NCBI GenBank assembly: GCA_963696505.1 | Contig: CAVOKN010000007.1 | Location: 124,001 to 188,000, forward strand | Source: CAVOKN01 sp963696505 | GTDB taxonomy: Bacteria > Pseudomonadota > Gammaproteobacteria > Burkholderiales > Rhodocyclaceae | Direction of reading: 5' to 3' | Length of the DNA stretch: 64,000 nt | In this document: piece by piece, positions 55,270 to 64,000 of the stretch | Numbering within the stretch: position 1 is the stretch's first letter | Layout: each line of letters starts with the position of its first letter | Notes under the pieces: model-generated | What the model was told of the DNA's origin: nothing | Seen by the model: the letters and a program-made list of their open reading frames with translations, nothing else | The model's database searches: none | Program-made: the position numbers and the translations under genes

Positions 55270-56285
55270 ACGCGAGTCCACTGATCTCAGTCTGTGTCGC
55301 CAACTACAACGGCATGGCGGTCGTTGATGACTGCCTGCGGTCGGTGCAAGCCCAGACTGGCGAACTGGCGGTGGAGATCCTCGTCCATGATGATGCTTCT
55401 ACGGACGGTTCGGCCGACTACATCCGGGCGCGTTACCCCGAGGTGCGACTCGTGCCAAGCGCCGGGAACGTAGGTTTCTGTGTGGCTAACAACCGCATGG
55501 TCGATGCGGCGCGGGGCGAATACCTGCTGCTGCTCAACAACGACGCCGTCCTTCTCCCCGATGCCCTGGCCAGCTTGTACCATGGCGCCCGTGAGATTGG
55601 CCGGCCGGCCATCCTCAGCCTGCCGCAGTACGACTTCGACAGCGGGGAACTGCTGGACAGGGGTTGCCTGCTCGACCCCTTCCTCAACCCAATACCGAAC
55701 GTGGAGCCAAGGCAGGGGGATGTCGGCATGGTCATGGGCGCCTGCCTATGGATACCCAGGGCCTTATGGGAGGAATTGGGCGGCTTTCCGGAATGGTTTG
55801 GGTCGGTGGGCGAGGACCTTTACCTGTGCTGCCGGGCAAGGTTGGCCGGGTATGCTGTGCGGGTGCCCGACGCATCGGGCTACCGTCACCGTGTAGGACA
55901 CAGTTTCGGCGGGGGCAAGCTGGCCGCCGGCGGGCGGCTTTCGACGACGTTCCGCCGGCGGGCGCTGTCGGAGCGCAACAAGAGTTTCGTGATGATCGTC
56001 TGCTATCCGCTGGCGTTGTTGGCCTTGGTACTGCCACTGCACGCGGCGCTGCTGTTGCTGGAGGGCGTCATCCTCGCGTTGCTAGAGCGGCAGCTAAGGC
56101 CTCTCAGGGAGATCTACCGACCGGCGTTGGCCGCCTGCTGGGGCGAGCGTAGGCGCCTCCTTGCGTTGCGACGCGCCGTTCAGGCGCAGCGGCGAGCAGG
56201 ACTTGGCACCTTCCTCTCCGCCTTCCACTTCGTGCCTCACAAACTCGCCATGCTCCTGCGGCACGGTCTGCCGCGGATCACTTGA
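55266..56285 (+). CDS. Family 2 glycosyltransferase, rhamnosyltransferase-like
   Basis: 339 aa from ATG 55266 (ATG 55248 would add six). GT-A fold: ISVCVANYNGMAVVDDCLRSV, VHDDASTDGSADYI, GNVGFCVANNRMVDAARGEYLLLLNNDAVL, GDVGMVMGACLWIPRALWEELGGFPEWFGSVGEDLYLCCRARLAG. Two hydrophobic segments near residue 245-275 suggest membrane association. Ends head-on against the next gene with an 8-bp overlap. Confidence 0.87.
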   Translation: MNASPLISVCVANYNGMAVVDDCLRSVQAQTGELAVEILVHDDASTDGSADYIRARYPEVRLVPSAGNVGFCVANNRMVDAARGEYLLLLNNDAVLLPDALASLYHGAREIGRPAILSLPQYDFDSGELLDRGCLLDPFLNPIPNVEPRQGDVGMVMGACLWIPRALWEELGGFPEWFGSVGEDLYLCCRARLAGYAVRVPDASGYRHRVGHSFGGGKLAAGGRLSTTFRRRALSERNKSFVMIVCYPLALLALVLPLHAALLLLEGVILALLERQLRPLREIYRPALAACWGERRRLLALRRAVQAQRRAGLGTFLSAFHFVPHKLAMLLRHGLPRIT

Positions 56286-57273
56286 CCAGCAGGTCGATGG
56301 CGACGCTGCCCCAGTTGCGGGCGTAGCGTGCGTACCGGCCGGAGGTCAGTTCTCGCAACACGCCGAGGAGCCGGCGCCGGCGCGATGCAGGCAGGCTTGC
56401 ACGCGTTTCCAGATGGGTCAGCTTTTCCGACAAGGCGCGAAGCGCCGCGGTTGGAGCGGGTTGCGCCTCCAGCCGTGCCTCCAGTGCGCGCCAGAGACCG
56501 AGTTCCTTACGATACCAGGCCGCTCGATCGAGCCTGAGTGCGTCGCGCACTTCCCTGACGACCGGTTTGCGTGTGCCGCCGACCATGTTGGCTCCGTGCT
56601 GGCGGTAGTCAATCAGCGGTTCTGGCACCGCGACCAAGCCGCCTTGGGCTGCCGCGAGGAGGGCCAGCCAAGCGTCGTGGGGCCAGCCGGCGGGAATCGG
56701 CAGTGCCGCATCGCGAAGACTGACTTTGAATGCCAGCGTGGCGCCGGTGACGATCCGATGCTTCAGCAGCACGGCAAAGCCCTCTCCACGCGCGAGGCGT
56801 TCTTGCTCCGCCGTCGTGAAGCGGACGCGCTGCCACATCGTGTAGCCCAGTGTGGCGAGCGCCGCGTCGACGATCTGCGCATCGGAGAAAGCTGCAACGG
56901 CGCTGGGCGCTTCGAGCGCCTCGCCCAGGCGCACCAGTTTGTCTGTCCTCCAGACGTCGTCCTGGTCGGCTAGTGCGATGCAATCGCTGGTGCAGGCTGC
57001 GACGGCGCGGCTGAAGTTGCCCTCGACGCCGAGCCGCGTTGGGTTGGGCAGAATGCGTACCGGGAAGGGTGCGCCTCGGGCGAAAGCGTCGAGCAGCGCC
57101 ACCGTTGCGTCCTCGGATGCGTCGTCGCAGGCGATCAGTTCGTGAGGCAATTGCCGCTGATTGGCCAGGCTTTCAAGCAGCGCTGAAAGGTAGCCCGCGC
57201 CGTTGCACGTGGCGAGCGCGACCGAGAATCGAGGGGTCACGGGCGAACCCGGCGCGGGACCGGAAGGCCGCAT
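56278..57273 (-). CDS. Family 2 glycosyltransferase
   Basis: 331 aa from ATG 57273. FSVALATCNGAGYLSALLESLANQ, ELIACDDASEDATVALLD, GVEGNFSRAVAACTSDCIALADQDDVW (the DxD-equivalent), and ITGATLAFK-like IVTGATLAFKVSLRDAALP. The start lies 37 bp inside the upstream gene's end. Contains copy 8 of the 9-mer. Confidence 0.85.
   Translation of the reverse strand: MRPSGPAPGSPVTPRFSVALATCNGAGYLSALLESLANQRQLPHELIACDDASEDATVALLDAFARGAPFPVRILPNPTRLGVEGNFSRAVAACTSDCIALADQDDVWRTDKLVRLGEALEAPSAVAAFSDAQIVDAALATLGYTMWQRVRFTTAEQERLARGEGFAVLLKHRIVTGATLAFKVSLRDAALPIPAGWPHDAWLALLAAAQGGLVAVPEPLIDYRQHGANMVGGTRKPVVREVRDALRLDRAAWYRKELGLWRALEARLEAQPAPTAALRALSEKLTHLETRASLPASRRRRLLGVLRELTSGRYARYARNWGSVAIDLLVK
56719..56727 (-). 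repeat. AAAGTCAGT 9-mer, copy 8
   Basis: ACTGACTTT on the plus strand inside a minus-strand GT2 gene, so AAAGTCAGT is on its coding strand (Lys-Val-Ser). Confidence 0.6.
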
Positions 57274-59003
57274 ACAAGTGACACGTTGGGGTTGCCAGCG
57301 GGATCGTGCCCGAGTACGTCGCTCCAGCGAGCCTGCATGTATCGAACTGCGTGTTCGTCGGGCTCGCGTTCGGGCCGGGCGTGCAGCACGAGGGTGGCGT
57401 GCGGCGTCCACACGTTGCGAAGGCCGGCTTCCAGCAGGCGCAGGCAGAAGTCCGTATCGAAGAAGCAGCCGCTTGTCGTGTCAAAGCCGCCCACCTGCTC
57501 GAACAGCTTTCGTCGGACGGCGAGGCACTCGGTCGATACCGCCGAGACATTCTGCTGCAACAGGGCGCGGTTGCGCTGGCCAGCGAAAGCGGCAGGTGCG
57601 CCGCGGTAGAGGTGGAGGACGACAGCATCGGGATCGAGCAGGTAGCCGGCGTGCCAGATGCTGCCATCGGCGAGAAGGAGGCGGGCTCCGACCGCACCGA
57701 TTCCCTGTCTGGCCGCCTCGGCAGCCAGGGTCTCCAGCCAGCCGCTGTCAGGCGCTTCGCAGCGGCCGTCGATGAAGCAAAGAATGTCACCCCTTGCCGC
57801 GGCGGCGGCGGCATTCAGTCGCTGTGCGATGTTCTCGCCTGCAGCGTCGACGAGGCGGATTCCGTCGGGCAGGGTCGTCTCCCCGCCGGACCGTGCGGTA
57901 GCGACCAGGATTTCGATCTCCGAATAGCGCGTTCCCCTCAATAAGGCCGCCAGGCGTTTCGTGATGGCTTCTGCTTCGGGCTCGGCGACGACCAGGCTGA
58001 CACTTGGCTTTGCGGTGGGCAAGGCGTGGCGCACGCAAAGGTGACCGAAGGGCAGCAGGCGGGCCTCGGCCACGTCGCCGCAACGAGTCAGGTGGTTCTG
58101 CACCGCGTGCTGGCCCGCTTGCAGCGCATAGCTCTTGGCGGTGTCGGAGTGCGCGGTCGATCCCGGCGCGGAGCGCCAGTGGTACAGGACGTGGGGAAGG
58201 TGTCGGATGCAGCGCGCCCGCTCGCTGGCTCGAAGGGCGAGATCCCAATCCTGGCTGCCCTGCACCTCGGGCCGAAACGCGTCGAGCCCCTGCAGCAGAT
58301 CGGCGCGGTACGCGCTCAGGTGGCACAGATAGTTCTGCGCGCGCAGCAGCTCCGGATTCCAGTCGGGTTTGAAGTACGGATCGTAGCGCCGGCCATCGGT
58401 GCCGATGAGATCCTCGTCGCTGTAAAGGAGATCGGCTTCCGGGTGGCGATCGATTTCGTCAGCTATACGGGCGAGGGCGAGCGAAGAGAGTTCGTCGTCG
58501 TGGTCGAGAAACGTGATGAACCGACCGTTCGCCATCGCCAGCGCCGTCCGGGTTGCCGCGCAGATATGCCCGCGTGCTTCTCGGAACGTAACTTGGACGC
58601 GGGCGTCCTCGCCTGCGGCAGCCTGCAACATCGGCCGGACGTACGCCGCCGTGGAGGCGTCGTCGGCAATGCAGAGCTGCCATCGCGGGTAGATCTGGGT
58701 AAGTACAGAATCTATCGCGCGCCGCAGCCAAGGCTCGGGAGGATCGCACACGGGCAAGACCAGCGAGATCAGCGGTGGTGCTGCCAGGGCGCCGATCCGG
58801 GTAGCCAGCGCGTCGCGTTCCGCTGCGTCGCGTAGCTCCTGTTCCTGCAACCAGCGTGAATACCCCTGCGTCTGCTCGCGCAGCAGCCTCAACCTCCAGC
58901 GCAGTCCGGTGATGCCGCCCGCACGCCACACGTGGAAGATCTTTGCCGCCAGGCGGCCGGCAGGTCTTTGGCGCAGGAAGCCGAGAGATTCGTTTGGTGC
59001 CAC
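57237..59003 (-). CDS. Bifunctional-type glycosyltransferase with two GT2 domains
   Basis: 588 aa. After a 70-residue helical start, domain 1 (about 78-290) has ISLVLPVCDPPEPWLRRAIDSVLTQ, CIADDAST, GRFITFLDHDDELSSLAL and LLYSDEDLIG. Domain 2 (about 330-560) starts SVSLVVAEPEAEAI and has GDILCFIDGRCEAPDSGWLETLAAEA and GCFFDTDFCLRLLEAGLRN. The second domain keeps D-x-D-like FIDG but its first strand is less regular. Such tandem proteins polymerise or add two sugars; overlap with the following GT2 gene is 37 bp. Confidence 0.85.
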   Translation of the reverse strand: MAPNESLGFLRQRPAGRLAAKIFHVWRAGGITGLRWRLRLLREQTQGYSRWLQEQELRDAAERDALATRIGALAAPPLISLVLPVCDPPEPWLRRAIDSVLTQIYPRWQLCIADDASTAAYVRPMLQAAAGEDARVQVTFREARGHICAATRTALAMANGRFITFLDHDDELSSLALARIADEIDRHPEADLLYSDEDLIGTDGRRYDPYFKPDWNPELLRAQNYLCHLSAYRADLLQGLDAFRPEVQGSQDWDLALRASERARCIRHLPHVLYHWRSAPGSTAHSDTAKSYALQAGQHAVQNHLTRCGDVAEARLLPFGHLCVRHALPTAKPSVSLVVAEPEAEAITKRLAALLRGTRYSEIEILVATARSGGETTLPDGIRLVDAAGENIAQRLNAAAAAARGDILCFIDGRCEAPDSGWLETLAAEAARQGIGAVGARLLLADGSIWHAGYLLDPDAVVLHLYRGAPAAFAGQRNRALLQQNVSAVSTECLAVRRKLFEQVGGFDTTSGCFFDTDFCLRLLEAGLRNVWTPHATLVLHARPEREPDEHAVRYMQARWSDVLGHDPAGNPNVSLVCGLPVPRRVRP

Positions 59004-59004
59004 T

Positions 59005-59844
59005 CTAGGCGAGCCTTCGTACGATACCTACGATCTCGACGCTCGATCGGGCGACGCGTTCGATGCGGCATCGTCCGTCGGAAGCTTCGGTCAGCAGATC
59101 GAGGAGCGCGCGAAACGACGCCTGCGAGAAGACATGATGGTGTATCTGTTCGGGGTCACGGTCGAGCAGGCGAAGGACCAACTTTTCGCGTTCGTGCGGT
59201 TCGGGTGGATTCCAGACAAGCCCCTGCGAGCCTGCGATGGCTGGAGCAGCGATAGCCAGGTGCTCCTCGACGTGGGCCCGATTCCTTGCCCGCATTGCCG
59301 CGGAATCGCCACTAGTCGTGAGGCGGTGATCATCGAGAAAATGGCTGGCGGGCGTGACGATCCGCCCGCGATCGAAACAGCGTTCGCCGCGGGGTACGGC
59401 CACGAAGAGGATTCCCCCCGGACGCAGGACGCCCAGCCAATTCAGAAGGGTGCCCAAGGCATCCGTAGCATGTTCCAGCACATGGTTGGCAATGACGAAC
59501 GACTGGCTCGTCTGCGCGATGCATCGAAGCGAGAATCCGTCGGCGATGACATCGGGCGCCACAATGGCTTCGGCGGACTCCTGGCTCAGCCGCTTCAACT
59601 CCGCGGGGCCGTGCAGGTCGACGTATAGGGCGCGCGTGCCTCGCGGTAGCGGCAGTGGATAGTGCAGCGCACCGATCTCGATGCCGTGCTCCGCGGTGGA
59701 CAAGTAATGCATGGCGAGGCGGCGCCGCGTCTCATCCAGTCCGAGCAGGCCAAGGTGCAGGAGCGGAGCCGCGAGGCCGCTGCGGACCATGATCGTGCGC
59801 ATCGCCCGCCATGTTCTCGCCAGTGACGAAGTTTCAGATTGCAT
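59005..59844 (-). CDS. Class I SAM-dependent methyltransferase
   Basis: 279 aa from ATG 59844, overlapping the previous gene by 11 bp (ATG 59862 is possible). GIEIGALHYPLPLPRGTRALYVDLHG is motif I with an acidic end; SFVIANHVLEHATDALGTLLNWLGVLRPGGILFVAVP is the typical post-motif region. The pattern VIANHVLEH fits methyltransferases of O-antigen or EPS clusters. Likely modifies a sugar of the glycan. Confidence 0.82.
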   Translation of the reverse strand: MQSETSSLARTWRAMRTIMVRSGLAAPLLHLGLLGLDETRRRLAMHYLSTAEHGIEIGALHYPLPLPRGTRALYVDLHGPAELKRLSQESAEAIVAPDVIADGFSLRCIAQTSQSFVIANHVLEHATDALGTLLNWLGVLRPGGILFVAVPRGERCFDRGRIVTPASHFLDDHRLTTSGDSAAMRARNRAHVEEHLAIAAPAIAGSQGLVWNPPEPHEREKLVLRLLDRDPEQIHHHVFSQASFRALLDLLTEASDGRCRIERVARSSVEIVGIVRRLA

Positions 59845-61531
59845 CGCTGCCCAGGGCATCGCGCACGAGTTTCCGCCAGTCTGACAAGTAGCGTTCGATG
59901 TGGAATAGCCGCTTCGCGGTTTCGCGAGCCGCCTGGCCGATCTGCCTCGTTGCTTCGGGATTGGCAACAAGGTACTGAAGCTGATCGGCAAGCTCCGCCG
60001 CGGTGGATGCGTAGAAGCCATTGACGCCGTTCTCGATGAACCGATCGACGTCGTGGCCGTCGGCGTTCACGGTTGCGAGTCCGCAGAGCATTGCCTCGCC
60101 TCGAGAACGTGGCATGGGCGAATGCAGCGTGGGGTTGAAGTAGATGTCGAAAGCATGAAGTGCGGCGATGTAATGTGCAAATTTTGCCTTGGCGTAAGCA
60201 TTGCCGCCGAGCAGGAGATTGGGCTCAGGAACGTCGAGACGTTCCAGGGGCACCGGCACGCGCGCTGCGACCCGTTCAAGCAGCGATGCGCCGCGGCATT
60301 CTGGGCGCTCGGCGAGGGCTTCCTGCGGCAGTGTGAGGATGCGCGGTGCGCGCCCCCGGCGGAAGGGCCGCGCGGGAAACTCATCTGGGTCGAAACCCTG
60401 CCAGATCACATGCGATCGCCGAAACCCCCAGTCGCTCTGCGCCTGATGGGAGTTGATGACGACCATAGTGTCTCCGAGGAACTCGACCAGGGCCTCGCGA
60501 TTTGCCGACGCGCCGGAGTCGCCGTCCCCCGGCCGCGTCGTGCCATGACAGACGGCGATTCTGGGGATCGAGAGGTTGCTGTGGAGGAACCGGAACGTCT
60601 TTCCCCAGTCCGGGCCGAGGGATCGGATGTGCTGGGAGGGGGTCAGGACGTTTTCGTCGAAGTGAAGAATCGCCAAGTCGAACTGCGACGGATCTATGTC
60701 GCGCCAGCGGACGAAGCGGGCGTTAGCGGGCAGAGGACGCTGGCCCAGATCCCACCAGCCGCAGCTTCCCTCTCCCAGATCGCTGACCAGGGTGAAGTCG
60801 GCACCGAGTTTGAACAGCTCGTACTGATGGGGGACGTGCCAGCGATAGGTGAGCACCCGCGGGCGACGCTGTGCCGGCGCGGTGGCGCGGTGGAAAGTCA
60901 GTCCTTGCGGGACGGCTACGGGGGCATATTCGAGACTGTTCTCAAGCTTTGCGGGGATCGCCTGCCGCGCGCACGCCTCGCGCAAGGGAACATCGTCAAA
61001 ACCGGCTTCTTCCGTTGGGGCGAGCCAGTCGCATGAGATGCCGCGACGGCGCAGGTCGCGCAGGCAGGCCTGACCTTCCGCGTCGGCCTCGACGCCGCTC
61101 AGAACCGTAAGCCTCGCTCCGGTCGTTTCGGATCGATCGTACGGGTATGCGAGGTGCAATTCGCCCCTCGCGGCCTTCGACTGGATGAACTGCCTCACTC
61201 GGTCATCGGTCAGTGCGCGTGTTGCGGCCAGCAGCACCGAGGTGGCGGGTCTCACATCGGGGGGAAGTTCCTCGATCCCCGAGACCGAATTGGCCCGGCG
61301 GCGGAAGTCGATCTGCGAGAGGCCGAGGCGACGATGAAGCGCCTCCAGAAATCGGAGCCGGGTCGGCCAGCGCCAGACCGTCCGGAAACCGCAACCGCCT
61401 GAGGACGATTCTGCGATGTGGAACTGCCGACGCCGGCAGGCGTCCAGCCCGGCACCCAGTGTCGCCTTGACCAACACCGCGGGGCCGCGCGTGGCAACCA
61501 GTCGGAAGAGCTTTGCCGGTGCCCCCCTCAT
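59834..61531 (-). CDS. Large glycosyltransferase, GT-B type C-terminus
   Basis: 565 aa. The N-terminal 210 residues (RLRFLEALHRRLGLSQIDFRR ... VLLAATRALTDDRVRQFI) do not match a family I recognise. The second half looks like GT4 enzymes that work on long polymers: RVLTYRWHVPHQYELFKLG, LAILHFDENVLTPSQ, SHVIWQGFDPDEFPA, FDIYFNPTLHSPMPRSRGEAMLCGLATVNADGHDVDRFIENGVNGFYASTAAELADQL. Probably a transferase with an extra acceptor or regulatory domain. Copy 9 of the 9-mer is inside. Confidence 0.72.
   Translation of the reverse strand: MRGAPAKLFRLVATRGPAVLVKATLGAGLDACRRRQFHIAESSSGGCGFRTVWRWPTRLRFLEALHRRLGLSQIDFRRRANSVSGIEELPPDVRPATSVLLAATRALTDDRVRQFIQSKAARGELHLAYPYDRSETTGARLTVLSGVEADAEGQACLRDLRRRGISCDWLAPTEEAGFDDVPLREACARQAIPAKLENSLEYAPVAVPQGLTFHRATAPAQRRPRVLTYRWHVPHQYELFKLGADFTLVSDLGEGSCGWWDLGQRPLPANARFVRWRDIDPSQFDLAILHFDENVLTPSQHIRSLGPDWGKTFRFLHSNLSIPRIAVCHGTTRPGDGDSGASANREALVEFLGDTMVVINSHQAQSDWGFRRSHVIWQGFDPDEFPARPFRRGRAPRILTLPQEALAERPECRGASLLERVAARVPVPLERLDVPEPNLLLGGNAYAKAKFAHYIAALHAFDIYFNPTLHSPMPRSRGEAMLCGLATVNADGHDVDRFIENGVNGFYASTAAELADQLQYLVANPEATRQIGQAARETAKRLFHIERYLSDWRKLVRDALGSDAI
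60894..60902 (+). repeat. AAAGTCAGT 9-mer, copy 9
   Basis: Inside the minus-strand glycosyltransferase; plus-strand context TGGAAAGTCAGTCC, sharing TGGAAAGTCAGT with copy 10. Confidence 0.6.
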
Positions 61532-61534
61532 CCC

Positions 61535-63425
61535 CTAGTCCGCTGACTCTGCGGGGGCGCCGTGGCGCCGCCACAATCCGAACATGAACAAGGTCCACAT
61601 GCGCGCCGCTTCGTCGTCGTCACGGCGGTCGAGGAATCGCTGGCGGCAGGCGTTTACAGTGCCTGGATCGAGCGGGGACATGCATTGCGGGTCGCGCAGC
61701 ACATCCTCGCAACATGGGACGGAATGTGCCGCGCAGCCAGTTGGCGAGAGGGATGCCGAAGCCCATCTTGCGCCGATAAACGAACTCCTTCGGGTAGTAG
61801 CGTTCCGCTAGGCGCTTGAGCAGGTACTTTCCGATTCCCCGCCTGACCTTCCAGCGAACAGGAAGCCGGGCGCAGAACTCGATCAGCTCGTGGTCGAGCA
61901 GCGGTGAGCGCGCCTCGAGGCCGCAGTGCATGGCGGCGATGTCCATCTTCACCAGCAGGTCGCCGGGCAGATAGGTGTGGTTGTCCAGCCAGAGCATGCA
62001 GTCAACCGGGTTGTCCGAGGCTAGGCGTGCGCGCCGGAACCAGGCGGCGCGCCATTGCGGCAGATTGTCGGGAAGAGCGCGGTCGCCGAGCAAGGTGCGT
62101 CGCGCCGCATCGTCGCAGATGCTGCCGTACATGGTGAATGGGCCGACATCGGGCAGCAGCACGTGGTCGAGCGTCAGACGGCGGAGTTTCTTGAAGGGAA
62201 AGACACCGCGGCTTCCGAGCCACCTGGTTGGGTCGATTAGCGGCAGCGGGTTGCGGCGGCGGATCCAGGTTGCCAGGCGGATCGTCGCGTCCGGCAGCGA
62301 ATAGCGCGGGTAGCCGCCGAGCAGTTCGTCGCCGCCGTCGCCGTTGAGCACGACCTTCAGCTCCTGCCGCGCGGCGGCGCAGACGGCGAAGGAGGGCAGG
62401 GCCGAGGAGTCGGCATAGGGCTCGCCGTAGCGTCGCACCAGTGTTGGCAGCACGGACAGGTCGGGCGCGCCCAACTGCGTCGGGCGGTGCAGGGTGCCGC
62501 AGCGCTCCGCCGCCTGCCGGGCGTAGGCGGATTCGTCGACGGCCGCCTCGCTGAAGCCGACGCTGAAGGTGCGCACTGGTGCGGCGGACTGTCTCGCCAT
62601 GAGGGCGACGATGACGCTGGAGTCAACGCCGCCGGAGAGCAGCGCACCGACCGGCACGTCGGCCACCATGCGCAGCTTCACAGCCTCGGCGAGCTTGGCC
62701 TCGAAGGCATCGAGTGCCTCGGTCTCGTCCATCTCAACTTTCTCGCGATAGTCGAGCGACCAATAAGGCGCGATGCGCAAACCCGACGCGTCGAGCTGGC
62801 CGTAATGCGCCGGCGGCAGCTTGCGGATGCCGCGGTAGATGCTGAGCGGGGCGGGAACGTACTGCAGGTGCAGGAAGAAATCCAGTGCCTGCATGTCAAA
62901 GCGGCGGTCGGTCCAGACGTGGCGCGCCAGCGGGTCAATCTCCGAGCAGAAGGCGAAGCCCTGCGGCGATTCGGCGTAGTGGAAGGGTTTCTTGCCGAGG
63001 CGGTCGCGGGCGAAGAACAGGCGCCGCTCGCGCTCGTCCCAGAGGGCGAAGGCGAACATGCCGCGCAGGTGGCGCAGGCAGCCGACGCCATGGTGGCGGT
63101 AGAGCGCGAGGATCACCTCGGTGTCGGAATGGGAGCGGAAGTGGAAGCCGTCGGCCTCGCAGTCCCTGCGCAGGGCGGCGAAGTTGTAGATCTCCCCGTT
63201 GAAGACGACGGCGTTGCCGGTCGACTCGTCGCGCATCGGCTGGTGGCCGGCGGCGGAGAGATCGAGGATGGCGAGCCGCGTGTGGCCGAGTGTGCAGCAG
63301 CCGTCCGGCGACAGGTAGTCGCCGCGGTCGTCGGGGCCGCGATGCACGATCCCGTCGACCAGGCCGGCGAGTGCGCCTCGGTCGGCCAGGGGCTGCTTCC
63401 CGACGATGCCGGCGATGCCGCACAT
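61535..63425 (-). pseudogene. asnB: AsnB-type glutamine amidotransferase with a frameshift near its C-terminus
   Basis: From ATG 63425 the frame gives 601 aa: N-terminal nucleophile Cys2 (MCGIAGIVG), class II glutaminase motifs HRGPDDRG and VFNGEIYNF, synthetase ATP site LLSGGVDSSVIVAL, NGDGGDELLGGYPRY and DLLVKMDIAAMHCGLEARSPLLDHELIEF. The last 28 residues read as noise. Skipping one base near 61709 gives EDVLRDPQCMSPLDPGTV ... MWTLFMFGLWRRHG and a stop at 61535, the normal family ending (about 629 aa). The original frame stops at 61620. Such amidotransferases are common in exopolysaccharide clusters. The body is probably functional if the shift is an error. Confidence 0.85.
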
Positions 63426-63426
63426 G

Positions 63427-64000
63427 TCAGGTCGCTCCCCGCCGCACGAGGCGACGCGTCGACTGTCGCCACCAGGGTAGCGGCGGGGCGTGCAGGGGGG
63501 CGTCGATCACTTTCTTCAACAGGGCTTCGAAGCGCTCGACCTGGCTCTGGAAGCCGTGGAACTCGCGCGCGAAACGGTGGAAAGTCAGTGCGTGGCGCTC
63601 GGCGAGGGCGTCATCCGACCAGAGCGCGCGGACGTCGCGCTCCAGTTTGCCGAGGCTGCCGTTCGCCAGCAGGCCGCAGCCATGGCGCGACAGGATCTCC
63701 TCGGGGTCGACTGCCAGCGAGGCGACTGGCACGCCGGCGACGGCGCATTGCAGGAAGGTGTTGGGGAAGCCCTCATAGGCCGAGGTGCTGACGAAGACGC
63801 GGGCGCGCCGGTAGTAGTCCCAGATCTCGTCGTGGGGTACGCGCTCGACGATGGTCAGGTTCGGCGGCCGGGCGGCCTGCACGGCATCGAAGACGTCGGC
63901 ATGCGTCTTGTTGAGGATCATCAGGAAGCGCAGGTCGGGACAGCGCTTCGCCAGTTCGAGTAGCAGCAGCGGCTGCTTGTGGAAGGTATCTGAGCGGCCG
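63427..64000 (-). CDS. Family 4 glycosyltransferase, C-terminal part (cut by window edge)
   Basis: Open from the right edge to the stop at 63427 (191 codons). Starting in frame with GRSDTFHKQPLLLLELAKRCPDLRFLMI, then VERVPHDEIWDYYRRARVFVSTSAYEGFPNTFLQCAVAGVPVASLAVDPEEIL, the GT4 donor-binding region. The acceptor domain lies beyond the window. The next gene, asnB, starts directly after it. Confidence 0.85.
   Translation of the reverse strand, partial: GRSDTFHKQPLLLLELAKRCPDLRFLMILNKTHADVFDAVQAARPPNLTIVERVPHDEIWDYYRRARVFVSTSAYEGFPNTFLQCAVAGVPVASLAVDPEEILSRHGCGLLANGSLGKLERDVRALWSDDALAERHALTFHRFAREFHGFQSQVERFEALLKKVIDAPLHAPPLPWWRQSTRRLVRRGAT
63581..63589 (+). repeat. AAAGTCAGT 9-mer, copy 10
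   Basis: Inside the partial minus-strand glycosyltransferase; plus-strand context TGGAAAGTCAGTGC. Confidence 0.6.

Overview
The window looks like chromosomal DNA of a GC-rich betaproteobacterium, probably Rhodocyclales or a close relative. The evidence is the gene order murA-hisG-hisD-hisB-hisH-hisA-hisF-hisI-hisE-HIT-tatABC-htrA-NIF3, the mlaFEDACB operon in front of it, MSHA-type pilus genes, two phenylacetate-CoA ligases and sucCD. The assignment is inferred from gene families and order only. I saw no rRNA, tRNA or CRISPR array.

Layout. 1-5187 (minus strand): an MSHA-like pilus block read from a sigma-54-type response regulator through an ExeA/MshM-type ATPase and the secretin MshL into a truncated MshN-like protein. 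5299-7766: two ISAs1-family insertion sequences, the first a remnant, the second complete with 12-bp inverted repeats and a 10-bp target duplication. 7844-13556: the Mla phospholipid-transport operon followed by a second ABC transporter. 13583-24153: ibaG, murA, the histidine genes (hisC is flipped to the opposite strand) and tatABC. 24250-33071: an HtrA protease, a NIF3 protein, a flavin monooxygenase with its DUF2783 partner, a FimV-like protein, an MFS exporter, an FAH-fold enzyme and a YjdF-like membrane protein. 33053-38106 (minus): paaI, two paaK genes and a frameshifted sensor kinase. 38216-42835: DUF2889, sucCD, TerC and an ornithine-cyclodeaminase-like enzyme. 42907-48306: a run of signalling genes (PP2C phosphatase, FHA protein, cyclic-nucleotide phosphodiesterase, cNMP-binding/rhodanese fusion, GAF-HD-GYP). 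48479-52693: a broken Uma2 gene, pilA with a sigma-54 promoter and terminator, then two genes full of indels. 52898-64000: a surface-glycan cluster (epimerase, six glycosyltransferases, methyltransferase, AsnB-type amidotransferase) running off the right edge.

Two things stand out. First, the 9-mer AAAGTCAGT (either strand) occurs ten times between 15 and 64 kb, where roughly 0.1-0.5 would be expected by chance; it is scattered over coding and intergenic DNA and may be an uptake, recombination or segregation signal. Second, the block at 42.9-48.3 kb joins cyclic-nucleotide hydrolysis, cyclic-nucleotide sensing and a c-di-GMP phosphodiesterase in closely spaced genes.

A caution: single-base indels interrupt at least five genes (near 34025, 48770, 50812-51716, 51986-52259 and 61709). 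The protein sequence stays recognisable across every break, so sequencing or assembly error is as likely as real gene decay.
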